A DNA stretch of 64,000 nucleotides, taken from Moraxellaceae bacterium AER2_44_116 (GTDB taxonomy: Bacteria > Pseudomonadota > Gammaproteobacteria > Pseudomonadales > Moraxellaceae). Both the position numbers and the translations under genes were made by a program. The notes beneath the pieces are model-generated. The model worked only from the letters and a program-made list of their open reading frames with translations, ran no database searches and was not told the DNA's origin. Location: the NCBI GenBank assembly GCA_006546595.1, contig VIAD01000001.1, positions 275,258-339,257 of the forward strand, read 5' to 3'. This document shows, piece by piece, positions 9,357-18,001 of the stretch. How positions within the stretch are numbered: the first letter of the stretch is position 1; the number at the start of each line of letters is the position of its first letter.

Positions 9357-10205
9357 ATGAGCGAGCGTATTATTACTTTAGGTAATCATATCCGCATTGG
9401 TAATAGCTTACCTTTTGTGTTGTTTGGTGGCATGAACGTGCTCGAATCACGCGATATGGCAATGCGTATTTGTGAACAGTATGTCACCGTTACTCAAAAG
9501 TTAAACATCCCTTATGTTTTCAAAGCCTCGTTTGATAAAGCAAATCGCTCGTCGATTAACTCATACCGAGGGCCCGGTTTAGACGAAGGCTTAAAGATAT
9601 TTCAAGAAATTAAAAGCCAGTTTGGTGTGCCGATTCTGACGGATGTTCATGAGCCTTACCAAGCACAGCCTGTTGCAGAAGTTTGCGATATTATTCAGCT
9701 ACCCGCTTTTTTATCACGTCAAACCGATTTAGTGGCGGCAATGGCTAAAACAGGCGCAATTATCAATATCAAAAAAGCTCAATTCTTAGCACCACAAGAA
9801 ATGAAACACATCATGCAAAAGTGTGTTGAAGCGGGCAATGATCAATTGATTTTATGCGAACGCGGCAGTAGTTTTGGCTACAATAACCTTGTCGTGGATA
9901 TGCTAGGTTTTGGTGAGATGAAAAAATTCGGTTATCCCGTCTTTTTTGATGTCACACATTCACTGCAAATGCCCGGTGGTTTAGCTAACGCCGCAGGTGG
10001 TCGTCGTGCTCAAGTTACCGAGTTAGCAAGGGCGGGCATGGCCGTTGGCTTGGCAGGTTTGTTTTTAGAAGCACATCCTGAGCCTGAAAATGCCAAATGT
10101 GATGGACCTTGCGCCTTGCGCTTATCGCAATTAGAAGGCTTTTTAACGCAAATTAAAGCCATTGATGACTTAGTAAAAAGTTTTCCTGAAATAGATACTC
10201 ATTAA
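9357..10205 (+). CDS. kdsA: 3-deoxy-D-manno-octulosonate 8-phosphate synthase
   Basis: 282 residues; condenses PEP with arabinose 5-phosphate to give KDO-8-P for lipopolysaccharide inner core. Conserved KdsA blocks: FKASFDKANRSSINSYRGPG near 55-75, DVHEP near 98-102, INIKKAQFLAP near 135-145 and the CERGSSFGYNNLVVDM block near 165-180. A good AAGGAG site precedes the ATG. It lies between pyrG and eno, with an 18-bp gap to eno. Confidence 0.96.
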   Translation: MSERIITLGNHIRIGNSLPFVLFGGMNVLESRDMAMRICEQYVTVTQKLNIPYVFKASFDKANRSSINSYRGPGLDEGLKIFQEIKSQFGVPILTDVHEPYQAQPVAEVCDIIQLPAFLSRQTDLVAAMAKTGAIINIKKAQFLAPQEMKHIMQKCVEAGNDQLILCERGSSFGYNNLVVDMLGFGEMKKFGYPVFFDVTHSLQMPGGLANAAGGRRAQVTELARAGMAVGLAGLFLEAHPEPENAKCDGPCALRLSQLEGFLTQIKAIDDLVKSFPEIDTH

Positions 10206-10222
10206 TACGTGGAGTTTACTTA

Positions 10223-11515
10223 ATGTGCCAGATTATCGATATTCGTGCTCGTGAAATTTTAGACTCACGCGGCAACCCAACGATTGAAGCCGATGTGATT
10301 TTAGAGTCTGGTGTGATGGGTCGCGCACCCGCACCCAGTGGTGCATCGACAGGCTCACGCGAAGCCTTAGAATTACGAGACAAAGACCCAAAGCGTTACG
10401 GTGGTAAGGGTGTGTTAAAAGCCGTTGCTAACGTCAATAGCCAAATTCGTGAGTTGCTAGTTGGTCGCTCTGTGTTCGATCAATCCGCCATTGACCGCGC
10501 AATGATTACCTTAGATGGCACAGAAACCAAAAGTAAATTAGGTGCTAATGCGATGTTAGCCGTTTCATTGGCTTGTGCTCGTGCTGCTGCGTTAGAAAAG
10601 AAAGTTCCCTTGTATGAATACATTGGTAGCTTAAATAATCAAACTATTTTCACCATGCCTGTCCCTATGATGAATATTATTAACGGTGGCGCACATGCCG
10701 ATAATACTGTTGATATTCAAGAGTTTATGATTGAACCTGTGGGTTTTACCTCGTTTAGTGAAGCCTTACGTTGTGGCGCAGAGATTTTCCACTCGTTAAA
10801 AAGCGTGTTGAAGTCTCAGGGTTTGAATACTGCTGTCGGTGATGAAGGTGGTTTTGCCCCTAATTTACGCAGCAACGAAGAAGCGATTACCTGCATTATG
10901 ACCGCGATTGACAAAGCGGGATTCAAAGCAGGCGATAACGTCATGTTAGCCTTAGATTGTGCCGCTACTGAGTTTTACAAAGACGGTAAATATCATCTGA
11001 CAGGCGAAAATAAATCCTACGACTCTGACGAGTTTACCGATTATTTAGCAGGTCTAAGCCGTCAATATCCGATTATTTCCATTGAAGATGGTTTAGATGA
11101 ATCAGACTGGGCAGGCTGGAAAATGTTAACCGATAAAATCGGCAACAAAATCCAGTTGGTCGGTGATGATTTATTTGTGACTAACCCAGCAATTTTACAA
11201 CGTGGCATCAATGAAGGTGTTGCTAATTCCATCTTGATTAAGTTCAATCAAATTGGCACATTAACCGAAACTTTAGAAGCCATTTATCTGGCGAAGAAAA
11301 ACGGTTATAGCACCGTCATTTCCCATCGTTCTGGCGAAACAGAAGACTCAACGATTGCTGATTTAGCAGTGGCTACAGCAGCGGGTCAAATCAAAACGGG
11401 TTCTTTATGCCGTTCTGATCGAGTGTCTAAATACAATCAATTGTTACGCATTGAACAAGAATTGGATGGTTTAGCCATGTATCGCGGTAAATTAGAGTTC
11501 CGTGGTTTACGTTAA
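10223..11515 (+). CDS. eno: enolase
   Basis: 430 residues; interconverts 2-phosphoglycerate and PEP in glycolysis, and is an RNA degradosome component in relatives. It begins MCQIIDIRAREILDSRGNPT. Key blocks are APSGASTGSREALELRD (about 36-52), GDEGGFAPN near 205-213, SIEDGLDESDW near 285-295, the catalytic Lys in LIKFNQIGTLTET near 338-350, and SHRSGETEDS near 366-375. Full length. Confidence 0.98.
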   Translation: MCQIIDIRAREILDSRGNPTIEADVILESGVMGRAPAPSGASTGSREALELRDKDPKRYGGKGVLKAVANVNSQIRELLVGRSVFDQSAIDRAMITLDGTETKSKLGANAMLAVSLACARAAALEKKVPLYEYIGSLNNQTIFTMPVPMMNIINGGAHADNTVDIQEFMIEPVGFTSFSEALRCGAEIFHSLKSVLKSQGLNTAVGDEGGFAPNLRSNEEAITCIMTAIDKAGFKAGDNVMLALDCAATEFYKDGKYHLTGENKSYDSDEFTDYLAGLSRQYPIISIEDGLDESDWAGWKMLTDKIGNKIQLVGDDLFVTNPAILQRGINEGVANSILIKFNQIGTLTETLEAIYLAKKNGYSTVISHRSGETEDSTIADLAVATAAGQIKTGSLCRSDRVSKYNQLLRIEQELDGLAMYRGKLEFRGLR

Positions 11516-11533
11516 TTCCCACGGTCTGTCGTT

Positions 11534-11562
11534 CCCAACCGATTTCTATTGAAACGGTTGGG
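11534..11562 (+). terminator. hairpin between eno and ftsB
   Basis: A perfect 8-bp stem, CCCAACCG...CGGTTGGG, with a 13-nt loop in the short gap between eno and ftsB. No proper T tract follows, so it may be a weak terminator, an attenuator or a processing site. Confidence 0.4.
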
Positions 11563-11585
11563 GTTGTCAATCATAGGAATTGCCC

Positions 11586-11906
11586 ATGCTTAACTCAATG
11601 TTTGGCCGCGTATTAATACTGATTTCTGCTGTGATATTTTGTAGTCTGCAAGGCTTGTTGTGGCTAGGCGATGGCGGCATGCTTGATTTGCAAGAAAAAC
11701 AACAAGAGATTACAAATCAACAAGCTGAAAATGATAAGCTGATCGAGCGCAATCGTATTTTACAAGCCGAAATTGATGATTTAAAGAGTGGCACTGAAGC
11801 CATCGAAGAACATGCTCGTTTAGATTTGGGCATGATTAAACAAAATGAAACTTTTTTTCGGGTAACTGCTCGTCAACCACCTCCTACAACAGTGAGTCAA
11901 CCGTGA
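11586..11906 (+). CDS. ftsB: cell division protein FtsB
   Basis: 106 residues. The start is the ATG at 11586 with AGGAA upstream. One N-terminal transmembrane helix (FGRVLILISAVIFCSLQGLLW) is followed by a periplasmic leucine-zipper coiled coil (LQEKQQEITNQQAENDKLIE) and the ARLDLGMIKQNETFF block typical of FtsB/DivIC. FtsB joins FtsL and FtsQ in the divisome and helps activate septal peptidoglycan synthesis. Its position between eno and ispD is the classical one. It overlaps ispD by 4 bp. Confidence 0.93.
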   Translation: MLNSMFGRVLILISAVIFCSLQGLLWLGDGGMLDLQEKQQEITNQQAENDKLIERNRILQAEIDDLKSGTEAIEEHARLDLGMIKQNETFFRVTARQPPPTTVSQP

Positions 11907-12595
11907 ATTATTGGATTATTGTTCCTGCTGCGGGTGCTGGCCGTCGTTTTGGCAGTGAAACACCCAAACAATATTTGCCGCTACTCAACAGTACGGTCAT
12001 TCAATGCACGCTCGATCGTCTGAGCCAATTGGAAAACATCAGTAAAATTATTGTCCCTATTAATCCAGACGATTTACAAGCGCAAACATTTACTTATCAA
12101 TCCCCTGAAAAATTACAATTTGTGGCCGGTGGCGTAGAGCGTTCTGATTCTGTGCTAGCAGGACTTAATGCCATTCGTGATAAAGCCCAAGATGATGATT
12201 GGGTGCTTGTACATGATGTTGCGCGTCCGTGTGTTCGTCTAACGGATATTCGTCACCTGATTGACACATTGTCAGATGATGAAGTCGGTGGCTTACTCGC
12301 TAATCAAGTCAGAGATACCATCAAACAAACCGCAGCAAATAATTTTCGTGTCAGTAGTACCATTCCCCGAAATCATTTATGGAAGGCGTTAACACCACAA
12401 ATGTTTCGTTTTGGTTTATTACATCAAGCATTGACGCGAGCCAAACGCTACAAAGTCTCGGTGACTGACGAATCATCCGCGATTGAAGCATTGGGTTATC
12501 AGCCTATGTTGGTGCTTGGTGCATACGACAATCTTAAAATCACCTATCCTGAAGATTTAGCGTTGGCCGATTATCTGTTAAGGCAGCAAGCATGA
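11903..12595 (+). CDS. ispD: 2-C-methyl-D-erythritol 4-phosphate cytidylyltransferase
   Basis: 230 residues; third step of the MEP isoprenoid pathway, transferring CMP to MEP. The nucleotide-binding loop VPAAGAGRRFGSETPKQYLPL lies at residues 7-27. VLVHDVARPCV near 110-120 and TDESSAIEALG near 190-200 are other conserved blocks. ATGA overlaps at both ends (ftsB, ispF) indicate translational coupling. Confidence 0.96.
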   Translation: MNYWIIVPAAGAGRRFGSETPKQYLPLLNSTVIQCTLDRLSQLENISKIIVPINPDDLQAQTFTYQSPEKLQFVAGGVERSDSVLAGLNAIRDKAQDDDWVLVHDVARPCVRLTDIRHLIDTLSDDEVGGLLANQVRDTIKQTAANNFRVSSTIPRNHLWKALTPQMFRFGLLHQALTRAKRYKVSVTDESSAIEALGYQPMLVLGAYDNLKITYPEDLALADYLLRQQA

Positions 12596-13074
12596 ATTTT
12601 CCTCGTATTGGTCACGGGATTGATGTTCATTGTTTTGGTGATGGTGACAGTGTGACGTTAGCGGGCGTTACCATTCCTCATAGTCATGGCTTGGTTGCAC
12701 ACTCTGATGGCGATGTTGCTTTACATGCCTTATGCGATGCTATGCTAGGGGCGTTAGCTTTAGGTGATATCGGCAAACACTTCCCTGATACCGATGCTGC
12801 GTATGAAAACGCTGACAGTCGTGTTTTATTACGTCATGTTGTCGCTTTGGTGCGTAGTAAAGGCTATCAAGTCGGCAATTGTGATGTCACCGTGTTGGCA
12901 GAACGTCCAAAACTAGCCCCCCATATCGCTCTTATGCAAGAGCGCGTAGCTGCTGATTTAGGTATCACAATGGATTGTGTCAGTATTAAAGCAACAACCA
13001 CTGAAAAACTCGGTTTTGTTGGACGACAAGAGGGCATAGAAGCTCACGCCGTAGTATTGTTGATGCCGCAATAA
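12592..13074 (+). CDS. ispF: 2-C-methyl-D-erythritol 2,4-cyclodiphosphate synthase
   Basis: 160 residues; forms the cyclic diphosphate of the MEP pathway. The metal site GHGIDVHCF (residues 7-15), the HSDGDVALHALCDAMLGA block near 36-53 and the C-terminal KATTTEKLGFVGRQEGI near 130-147 are all present. It overlaps ispD by 4 bp. Confidence 0.97.
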   Translation: MNFPRIGHGIDVHCFGDGDSVTLAGVTIPHSHGLVAHSDGDVALHALCDAMLGALALGDIGKHFPDTDAAYENADSRVLLRHVVALVRSKGYQVGNCDVTVLAERPKLAPHIALMQERVAADLGITMDCVSIKATTTEKLGFVGRQEGIEAHAVVLLMPQ

Positions 13075-13126
13075 TCTCAAGTTGTAAATATCCTATACAC
13101 CTAAATTTGCAGAGTTTTATTCATAT

Positions 13127-13903
13127 ATGCATATTTTATTAAGCAATGATGATGGTGTTTTAGCACCGGGTTTAGTGGCTCTAGCAACGGCACTGAGCAC
13201 AATTGCAAAAGTAACGGTAATGGCTCCCGAAAGTGAACGTAGTGGTTATTCAAGTGCACTAACATTGGATAGACCATTACGCCCCATCCAGTTAGATAAT
13301 GGCTTTTGGGCAGTAAATGGTACACCTGCGGACTGTGTCTATTTGGCGTTAAATGGTTTTTTTGCCGATGACGAACCTGATTTTGTGGTCTCTGGTATTA
13401 ATTCAGGGGCAAACTTAGGCGACGACGTTATTTATTCGGGCACGGTGGGTGCGGCATTAGAAGGGCGATTTTTAGGCAAACCTGCATTGGCGGTCTCTTT
13501 AGCAGGAGCGCGAGTTAAACATCACACTAGCCCACAATCCTTTGCAGTAGCGGCAGAGTTAGTCAAACAATTAATCGAGCATTGGCACGAGTTACAATTG
13601 CCCTCGCATAATATTATTAATATGAATATCCCTGATCTGCCTTTATCAGAGATTAAAGGTCATCGTTTAACGCATTTAGGCAAAAGACAACGCGGCTTAT
13701 CCGTTGATAAAAGCCATGACCCACGAGGCCGTGCGGTCTATTGGATCGGTTTAGCGGGTGAACCTATGCCCATGAAAGAAGATACCGATTTTTATGTGAT
13801 TGACCAAGGCTATGTTAGCTTAACCCCCTTACAAACTGATTTAACCAGCCATGAGGCATTACCGCCTCTTAATGACTGGCTGCAACGTAAACGCGGAGTT
13901 TAA
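13127..13903 (+). CDS. surE: 5'/3'-nucleotidase SurE
   Basis: 258 residues; survival-protein nucleotidase acting on nucleoside monophosphates. The N-terminus MHILLSNDDGVLAPGL holds the metal-binding Asp pair (residues 8-9). VSGINSGANLGDDVIYSGTVGAA near 88-110 carries the other ligands. In relatives it belongs to the surE-(pcm)-nlpD-rpoS stationary-phase block; here nlpD starts 8 bp later and pcm is absent. Confidence 0.95.
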   Translation: MHILLSNDDGVLAPGLVALATALSTIAKVTVMAPESERSGYSSALTLDRPLRPIQLDNGFWAVNGTPADCVYLALNGFFADDEPDFVVSGINSGANLGDDVIYSGTVGAALEGRFLGKPALAVSLAGARVKHHTSPQSFAVAAELVKQLIEHWHELQLPSHNIINMNIPDLPLSEIKGHRLTHLGKRQRGLSVDKSHDPRGRAVYWIGLAGEPMPMKEDTDFYVIDQGYVSLTPLQTDLTSHEALPPLNDWLQRKRGV

Positions 13904-13911
13904 AAATTTTT

Positions 13912-14781
13912 ATGTTGATTTCTGAGTTTACCCCCAAACAATTTGCTATTTCAGTATTAGTGACAGCAATGCTAGCTGGTTGTGCTTCTGCACCTAAAAA
14001 ACCGAGTGCACCGCCACCTGTCGTCACTAAGCCAACATCCGTCAAGCCCAAACTCACGCAGGCATCTCCACCAACGTATCGCGTCAAAGCAGGCGAGACG
14101 CTATATTCGATTTCGTTGAGGTTTGATAAAGACTATAGAGAGTTAGCGCGCATCAATGACTTAGACGAAAAATTTACTATTTATGTTGACCAACAACTGC
14201 GCTTAGATACTGCCGATGCAGATACGCCTGTGCCTAATACTGTTACCGCAACTAAGCCAGTTATTACAACCAATAAACCTTTGGTTGCTAAACCGTTAAA
14301 AGATCCAAAAGAGTCTGTTGCTAGTACAACAACCATCAAAAAGCCAAGCGAAACGATCATTAAAAATACACCGTCTGTCGGATCAAACGTGCAAGCAACC
14401 GTCAAAGGTGGTTCACTGACTTGGGGATGGCCTGTTACTGGCCAATTACTCAAACAGTTTAGTCGCGAAGGTGTTGGTAGCAAAGGCATCGACATTGCTG
14501 GTAAACGAGGCGATATTGTTAAAGCGTCCGCTGATGGTGTGGTTGTGTACGCAGGTGAAGGTTTGGTTGGTTATGGCAAACTGATTATTCTGCGTCACAA
14601 TGATGAATACATTACGGCTTATGCCCACAATGATCGACTGATTGCTAGTGAAGGGCAGAGAGTAAAAATCGGCCAGAACATCGCCGAGCTGGGTTCAACG
14701 GGTACAGACAGAGACAAATTACATTTTGAGATTCGCTATAAAGGCAAGCCCATAGATCCATTAACGATTCTGCCTAACTAA
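13912..14781 (+). CDS. nlpD: murein hydrolase activator NlpD, lipoprotein
   Basis: 289 residues. A signal peptide ends in the lipobox LAGC, with the lipidated Cys near residue 24. A Pro/Thr/Lys-rich linker follows, then a LysM domain (YRVKAGETLYSISLRFDKDY) near 60-110. After another low-complexity linker comes an M23-type LytM domain from about 165 (WGWPVTGQLLKQF...KGIDIAGKRGDIVKASADG). The metalloprotease His/Asp ligands look incomplete (KGIDIAG rather than HxGxD), as in activator-type EnvC/NlpD that stimulate amidases rather than cut. It is followed by rpoS, whose promoter often lies inside nlpD. Confidence 0.92.
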   Translation: MLISEFTPKQFAISVLVTAMLAGCASAPKKPSAPPPVVTKPTSVKPKLTQASPPTYRVKAGETLYSISLRFDKDYRELARINDLDEKFTIYVDQQLRLDTADADTPVPNTVTATKPVITTNKPLVAKPLKDPKESVASTTTIKKPSETIIKNTPSVGSNVQATVKGGSLTWGWPVTGQLLKQFSREGVGSKGIDIAGKRGDIVKASADGVVVYAGEGLVGYGKLIILRHNDEYITAYAHNDRLIASEGQRVKIGQNIAELGSTGTDRDKLHFEIRYKGKPIDPLTILPN

Positions 14782-14876
14782 AAAGCCTATCTGCCAACCC
14801 TTGTTAGGGTGTGTTATGACGATTGGATGTATTTCCAGTCCCAACACACCTTTCATCTCAAGCGGGAGGCAGTATC

Positions 14877-15773
14877 ATGGCAACTCAAAGAACCACAAGC
14901 CCAAAAGTAAAAAAAACCGTCGTTGCACACCCCACCGATGCCACTCAACTCTATTTACATGATATCGGCATTTCGCCGTTATTATCTGCCGAAGAAGAAG
15001 TTCATTTTGCGCGTTTAGCGCGTGATGGGGTCGCTAGCGCCCGTCAGCGTATGATTGAAAGTAATCTGCGCTTAGTTGTTAAAATTGCGCGTCGCTATAG
15101 TAATAGAGGCATGTCTTTTTTGGATTTAATTGAAGAGGGTAACTTAGGATTAATTCATGCCGTTGAAAAATTTGATCCTGAGCGCGGTTTTCGGTTTTCC
15201 ACTTATGCGACATGGTGGATTCGCCAAACCATTGAACGGGCATTAATGAGTCAAACCCGTACGGTTCGACTACCTGTTCACATTGTCAAAGAATTGAATC
15301 TTTATCTACGTGCAGCGCGTGAGCTTAGTCAAAAGTTAGATCACGAACCTACCGCTGAAGAAATCGCCAAACTATTAGATAAGCCGATTGCCACCGTTGA
15401 GCAGATGTTAGGTCTTACCGAAAAAATCACGTCAATAGATAGCTCTTTTGCCAGTGATAACGATAAGAGTTTATTAGACACCTTGGCCGATCCGCAAACC
15501 TTAGATCCATCCGATAGCATTCAAAATGAAGAACTTAGTCATAACTTAGAACATTGGCTTGAGTTGTTACCAGAACGGCAACGCGAAGTATTAATGCGAC
15601 GTTTTGGTTTGGCGGGTTTTGAAGCGGCGACATTGGAGACAGTAGGTGAGCAAATAGGCTTAACCCGTGAGCGAGTCAGGCAAATTCAAGTAGAGGCATT
15701 GCGCCGTTTACGTGAAATATTAATGAGAGAAGGGTTGTCGGCAGAAAACTTGTTTAATGAGACGTTGCATTAA
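14877..15773 (+). CDS. rpoS: RNA polymerase sigma factor RpoS
   Basis: 298 residues; stationary-phase/general-stress sigma factor. The start is the ATG at 14877 with GGGAGG 7 bp upstream. Region 1.2 (DATQLYLHDIGISPLLSAEEE), region 2 (RMIESNLRLVVKIARRYSNRGMSFLDLIEEGNLGL; RFSTYATWWIRQTIERA), region 3 and region 4 (LPERQREVLMRRFGL...LTRERVRQIQVEALRRLR) are all present. It lies directly after nlpD, as in most gammaproteobacteria. Confidence 0.95.
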   Translation: MATQRTTSPKVKKTVVAHPTDATQLYLHDIGISPLLSAEEEVHFARLARDGVASARQRMIESNLRLVVKIARRYSNRGMSFLDLIEEGNLGLIHAVEKFDPERGFRFSTYATWWIRQTIERALMSQTRTVRLPVHIVKELNLYLRAARELSQKLDHEPTAEEIAKLLDKPIATVEQMLGLTEKITSIDSSFASDNDKSLLDTLADPQTLDPSDSIQNEELSHNLEHWLELLPERQREVLMRRFGLAGFEAATLETVGEQIGLTRERVRQIQVEALRRLREILMREGLSAENLFNETLH

Positions 15774-15784
15774 GTTAATGACCT

Positions 15785-15820
15785 TAAAAAGCGAGTAGTA
15801 CTTATCAATTACTCGCTTTT
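15785..15820 (+). terminator. rho-independent terminator after rpoS
   Basis: AAAAAGCGAGTA...TACTCGCTTTT, an 8-9 bp stem with A and T flanks 12 bp past the rpoS stop. The remaining 160 bp up to the BLUF gene stop (15821-15979) show nothing further. Confidence 0.9.
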
Positions 15821-15979
15821 AACTTTCCAAGCACAAGAATATAAATTTTGTACGCTTAGCTAAGTCGAATCGTTATCTTAGGACTTACGCGGCTATTATT
15901 TATTACTTGCTCACCTTTCAGCCGATTTAGATGGCTTGATGTTCGCAAAATGTGCTAATCGCGGAGTGCAGAGGCAGAA

Positions 15980-16558
15980 TCAAAGTCCAATATTCACCTG
16001 CTTCATTAAATACCATCCAAGTACAATAGCAATGATAAGGGAAGCTGTAGAGGCCAACGTATAGTAGCTTATTTGTTTTTTTGCGACATTAATGACTGCT
16101 TGATCGACTTGCTTCTCAGTCAATGCTTCATCAGCTCGTTGCAGCATTCCAATCAGTTGATGAGACATTTCCGCACTAAATTGAAAGGGGTCAAATTTAG
16201 ACAATTGATGTTGGCGCAAAAGTTGACGCACCTCATGGTCAATAGCGGCAAATTTCATTTCCCAACTAGAAAATCCTACTGTTTCAATAGATTCTGATAC
16301 TAATATTTTTAAGTCCTTATGACGTGGGTCTTTGAGCAACTTTGCATAAAGCGCGTCAATATCTTGCTTTTTTCCTTCTAAACACTGAAAAAAACAACCA
16401 CTGCCATAATATAACGCACCGACTAGACGATTCTTTTGATTATTTTGCCGTGCTATTTGTAAAATTTGAGCAATATTAACATCAACCCCCGTATTGCTTT
16501 CAAATGGCTTAAACGTGGAAAGACTTGCATAGGCAATTCGGTGTAAATTGGAAGACAT
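15980..16558 (-). CDS. membrane-anchored BLUF blue-light sensor
   Basis: 192 residues, start ATG at 16558 with AAGAGG upstream. Residues 5-95 form a BLUF (FAD blue-light) domain: RIAYAS with the photoactive Tyr, the ILQIARQNNQKNRLVGALYYG helix-strand with the Asn, FFQCLEG with the flavin-contacting Gln, and SSWEMKF with the Trp/Met strand. A helical linker follows, then one C-terminal transmembrane helix (LASTASLIIAIVLGWYLM). No enzymatic output domain is seen, so it would signal by protein contact, like short BLUF proteins. It is the last gene of the bilin cluster, 16 bp after the START-like gene, which places a second light chemistry beside bilin synthesis. Confidence 0.88.
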   Translation of the reverse strand: MSSNLHRIAYASLSTFKPFESNTGVDVNIAQILQIARQNNQKNRLVGALYYGSGCFFQCLEGKKQDIDALYAKLLKDPRHKDLKILVSESIETVGFSSWEMKFAAIDHEVRQLLRQHQLSKFDPFQFSAEMSHQLIGMLQRADEALTEKQVDQAVINVAKKQISYYTLASTASLIIAIVLGWYLMKQVNIGL

Positions 16559-16574
16559 AGGATGAACCTCTTGG

Positions 16575-17276
16575 TTAGTTACGAACAAGTTGAAATAACG
16601 GCTCTTCGAGAGCATCACGGAATCTAGGAGAGTTAGTCATCCGCTTTAATCCTAAAGCACTGGCATAAGGAGCACTTTTTTGCACTAAATTTGTTGCCCA
16701 AACGGGCACAATACCGCTTGGATCAACATAGCCTTGGATTTCTATTTTGATATTGCTAGCGGAAATGGGCGTGAGTTTTACTTTCAGTTCTTCTTCTTGA
16801 ATGCGTACAATCCCTTGGCGTTCGGGTAAGTAATTTTTAACGGTATTGATGTGTAATGTGGCGTAAGGTTTATTTTCGGTTGCTGGGTCTATGACCGTAT
16901 GCAAAATAGCGTCTCTATTAGGCAAGTTAAGAGGCGCATCGTGTTCTACATACCAAATAAATTCTGTAGGTGATATTTTCTGTAATAAATGTGCTTCACG
17001 CACCTGCCAAAACCATTTTGGATAGTTATCAAAATTAAATAAAATCAGTGCCATGGTTTTCATCGAAGCATTGACAATCACTTCACCTTTAAACGAGCGA
17101 AAACGTTTACCGACTTCCTGCCGTGTGTGGCTGCTAATTTGCCGCGTACGGTCTTCTTTTTCTAATTGCCATCCAGTACCGAATGGAGTTCTAAAGTCGT
17201 TAATATCATTTTCATCCGCGAAACCATCTTGAGAAACAAGCGTCAGGTATCCCACTAACAATAGTTTTTTATACAT
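16575..17276 (-). CDS. secreted START/SRPBCC-like protein
   Basis: 233 residues. The ATG at 17276 is chosen because GACGG lies 9 bp upstream and a signal peptide (MYKKLLLVGYLTLVSQDGFA) follows directly. The mature protein has the length and strand-helix pattern of START-type lipid/ligand-binding domains: VIVNASMKTMALILFNFDNYPKWFWQV near the first helix, DAPLNLPNRDAILHTV in the middle, and a long C-terminal helix. It would be periplasmic. In this context it could bind a lipid or a hydrophobic tetrapyrrole; that is inference. Confidence 0.65.
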   Translation of the reverse strand: MYKKLLLVGYLTLVSQDGFADENDINDFRTPFGTGWQLEKEDRTRQISSHTRQEVGKRFRSFKGEVIVNASMKTMALILFNFDNYPKWFWQVREAHLLQKISPTEFIWYVEHDAPLNLPNRDAILHTVIDPATENKPYATLHINTVKNYLPERQGIVRIQEEELKVKLTPISASNIKIEIQGYVDPSGIVPVWATNLVQKSAPYASALGLKRMTNSPRFRDALEEPLFQLVRN

Positions 17277-17305
17277 ATTGATCATCCGTCTTTTGATTAT
17301 TGATG

Positions 17306-18001
17306 TTAAGCAAACAGCCACTCGCTCATAAAGCGATCTGTCCACGCCTTACCGCAGATATTATTGAGTAACGGTAAGCCCGGTGAATTGATGTGATGAT
17401 GATGTTTATAATGCTGTATTGCTTGAGCGTGTGAATCCATCTCGCTGCCATACATTTCGCGTGTCGTAGTGGTCAAGCCATTAATGACCTCAAGTGTTCG
17501 TAAATGCGCTTTTTCTAAGGCTATAAAGCAATCATCATGATCCGGCCTAGTAAATAAATCATATCCAGAACGACAAGCGGCATACCACGGAGGAATATCG
17601 CTATTATAGGGCACATTAACGTCAGTCAAAATGTGACTGCTCATCATGTTGGCAATCATGGGATCTTGTCCGTATAGCGTCGGCAGGTCTAAAACGCCAA
17701 TCATAGGCTTGGCACTCAGACGGACAAACTGCATGGCATAAACAGGTAACTGCCATTCTGGATCAGGAAAAAAGAACCAAATTAAAATATCGATTTTTCC
17801 CGATAGAATAGACACCATACGGTGTTCGCCATACTCAAAAATATAATATGAGCCGCAGGACACATGCAGCACATCGTTTTTTAGACTAAAGGTACTGTGA
17901 CGAAATTCTTCAGGAATATTGAGTAGAACAGTATGGTGCTGACAAATATCCATACTTTTTAAAATGGTATTGTAGAAAAAGCTATCAGTTAAATGATTCA
18001 T
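17306..18001 (-). CDS. ferredoxin-dependent bilin reductase (PcyA/HY2 family), divergent active site
   Basis: 231 residues, the family's usual length; the start ATG at 18001 overlaps the phosphatase stop by 4 bp. FDBRs reduce biliverdin with ferredoxin electrons to phycobilins. Homology to PcyA is visible as GKIDILIWFFFPDPEWQLPV (68-87; PcyA [20 protein letters not shown]), MIGVLDLPT (100-108), HAQAIQHYKHHHH near 191-203, and the C-terminus GKAWTDRFMSEWLF (217-230; PcyA GEAWAERYMSQVLF). By my hand alignment PcyA Glu76, His88 and Asp105 are Met62, Ile74 and Gln91 here, so the canonical proton-transfer residues are missing; His60 aligns with PcyA His74. Either the product differs or proton donors lie elsewhere. 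A heme oxygenase and a ferredoxin in the same cluster support bilin synthesis. Confidence 0.85.
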   Translation of the reverse strand: MNHLTDSFFYNTILKSMDICQHHTVLLNIPEEFRHSTFSLKNDVLHVSCGSYYIFEYGEHRMVSILSGKIDILIWFFFPDPEWQLPVYAMQFVRLSAKPMIGVLDLPTLYGQDPMIANMMSSHILTDVNVPYNSDIPPWYAACRSGYDLFTRPDHDDCFIALEKAHLRTLEVINGLTTTTREMYGSEMDSHAQAIQHYKHHHHINSPGLPLLNNICGKAWTDRFMSEWLFA

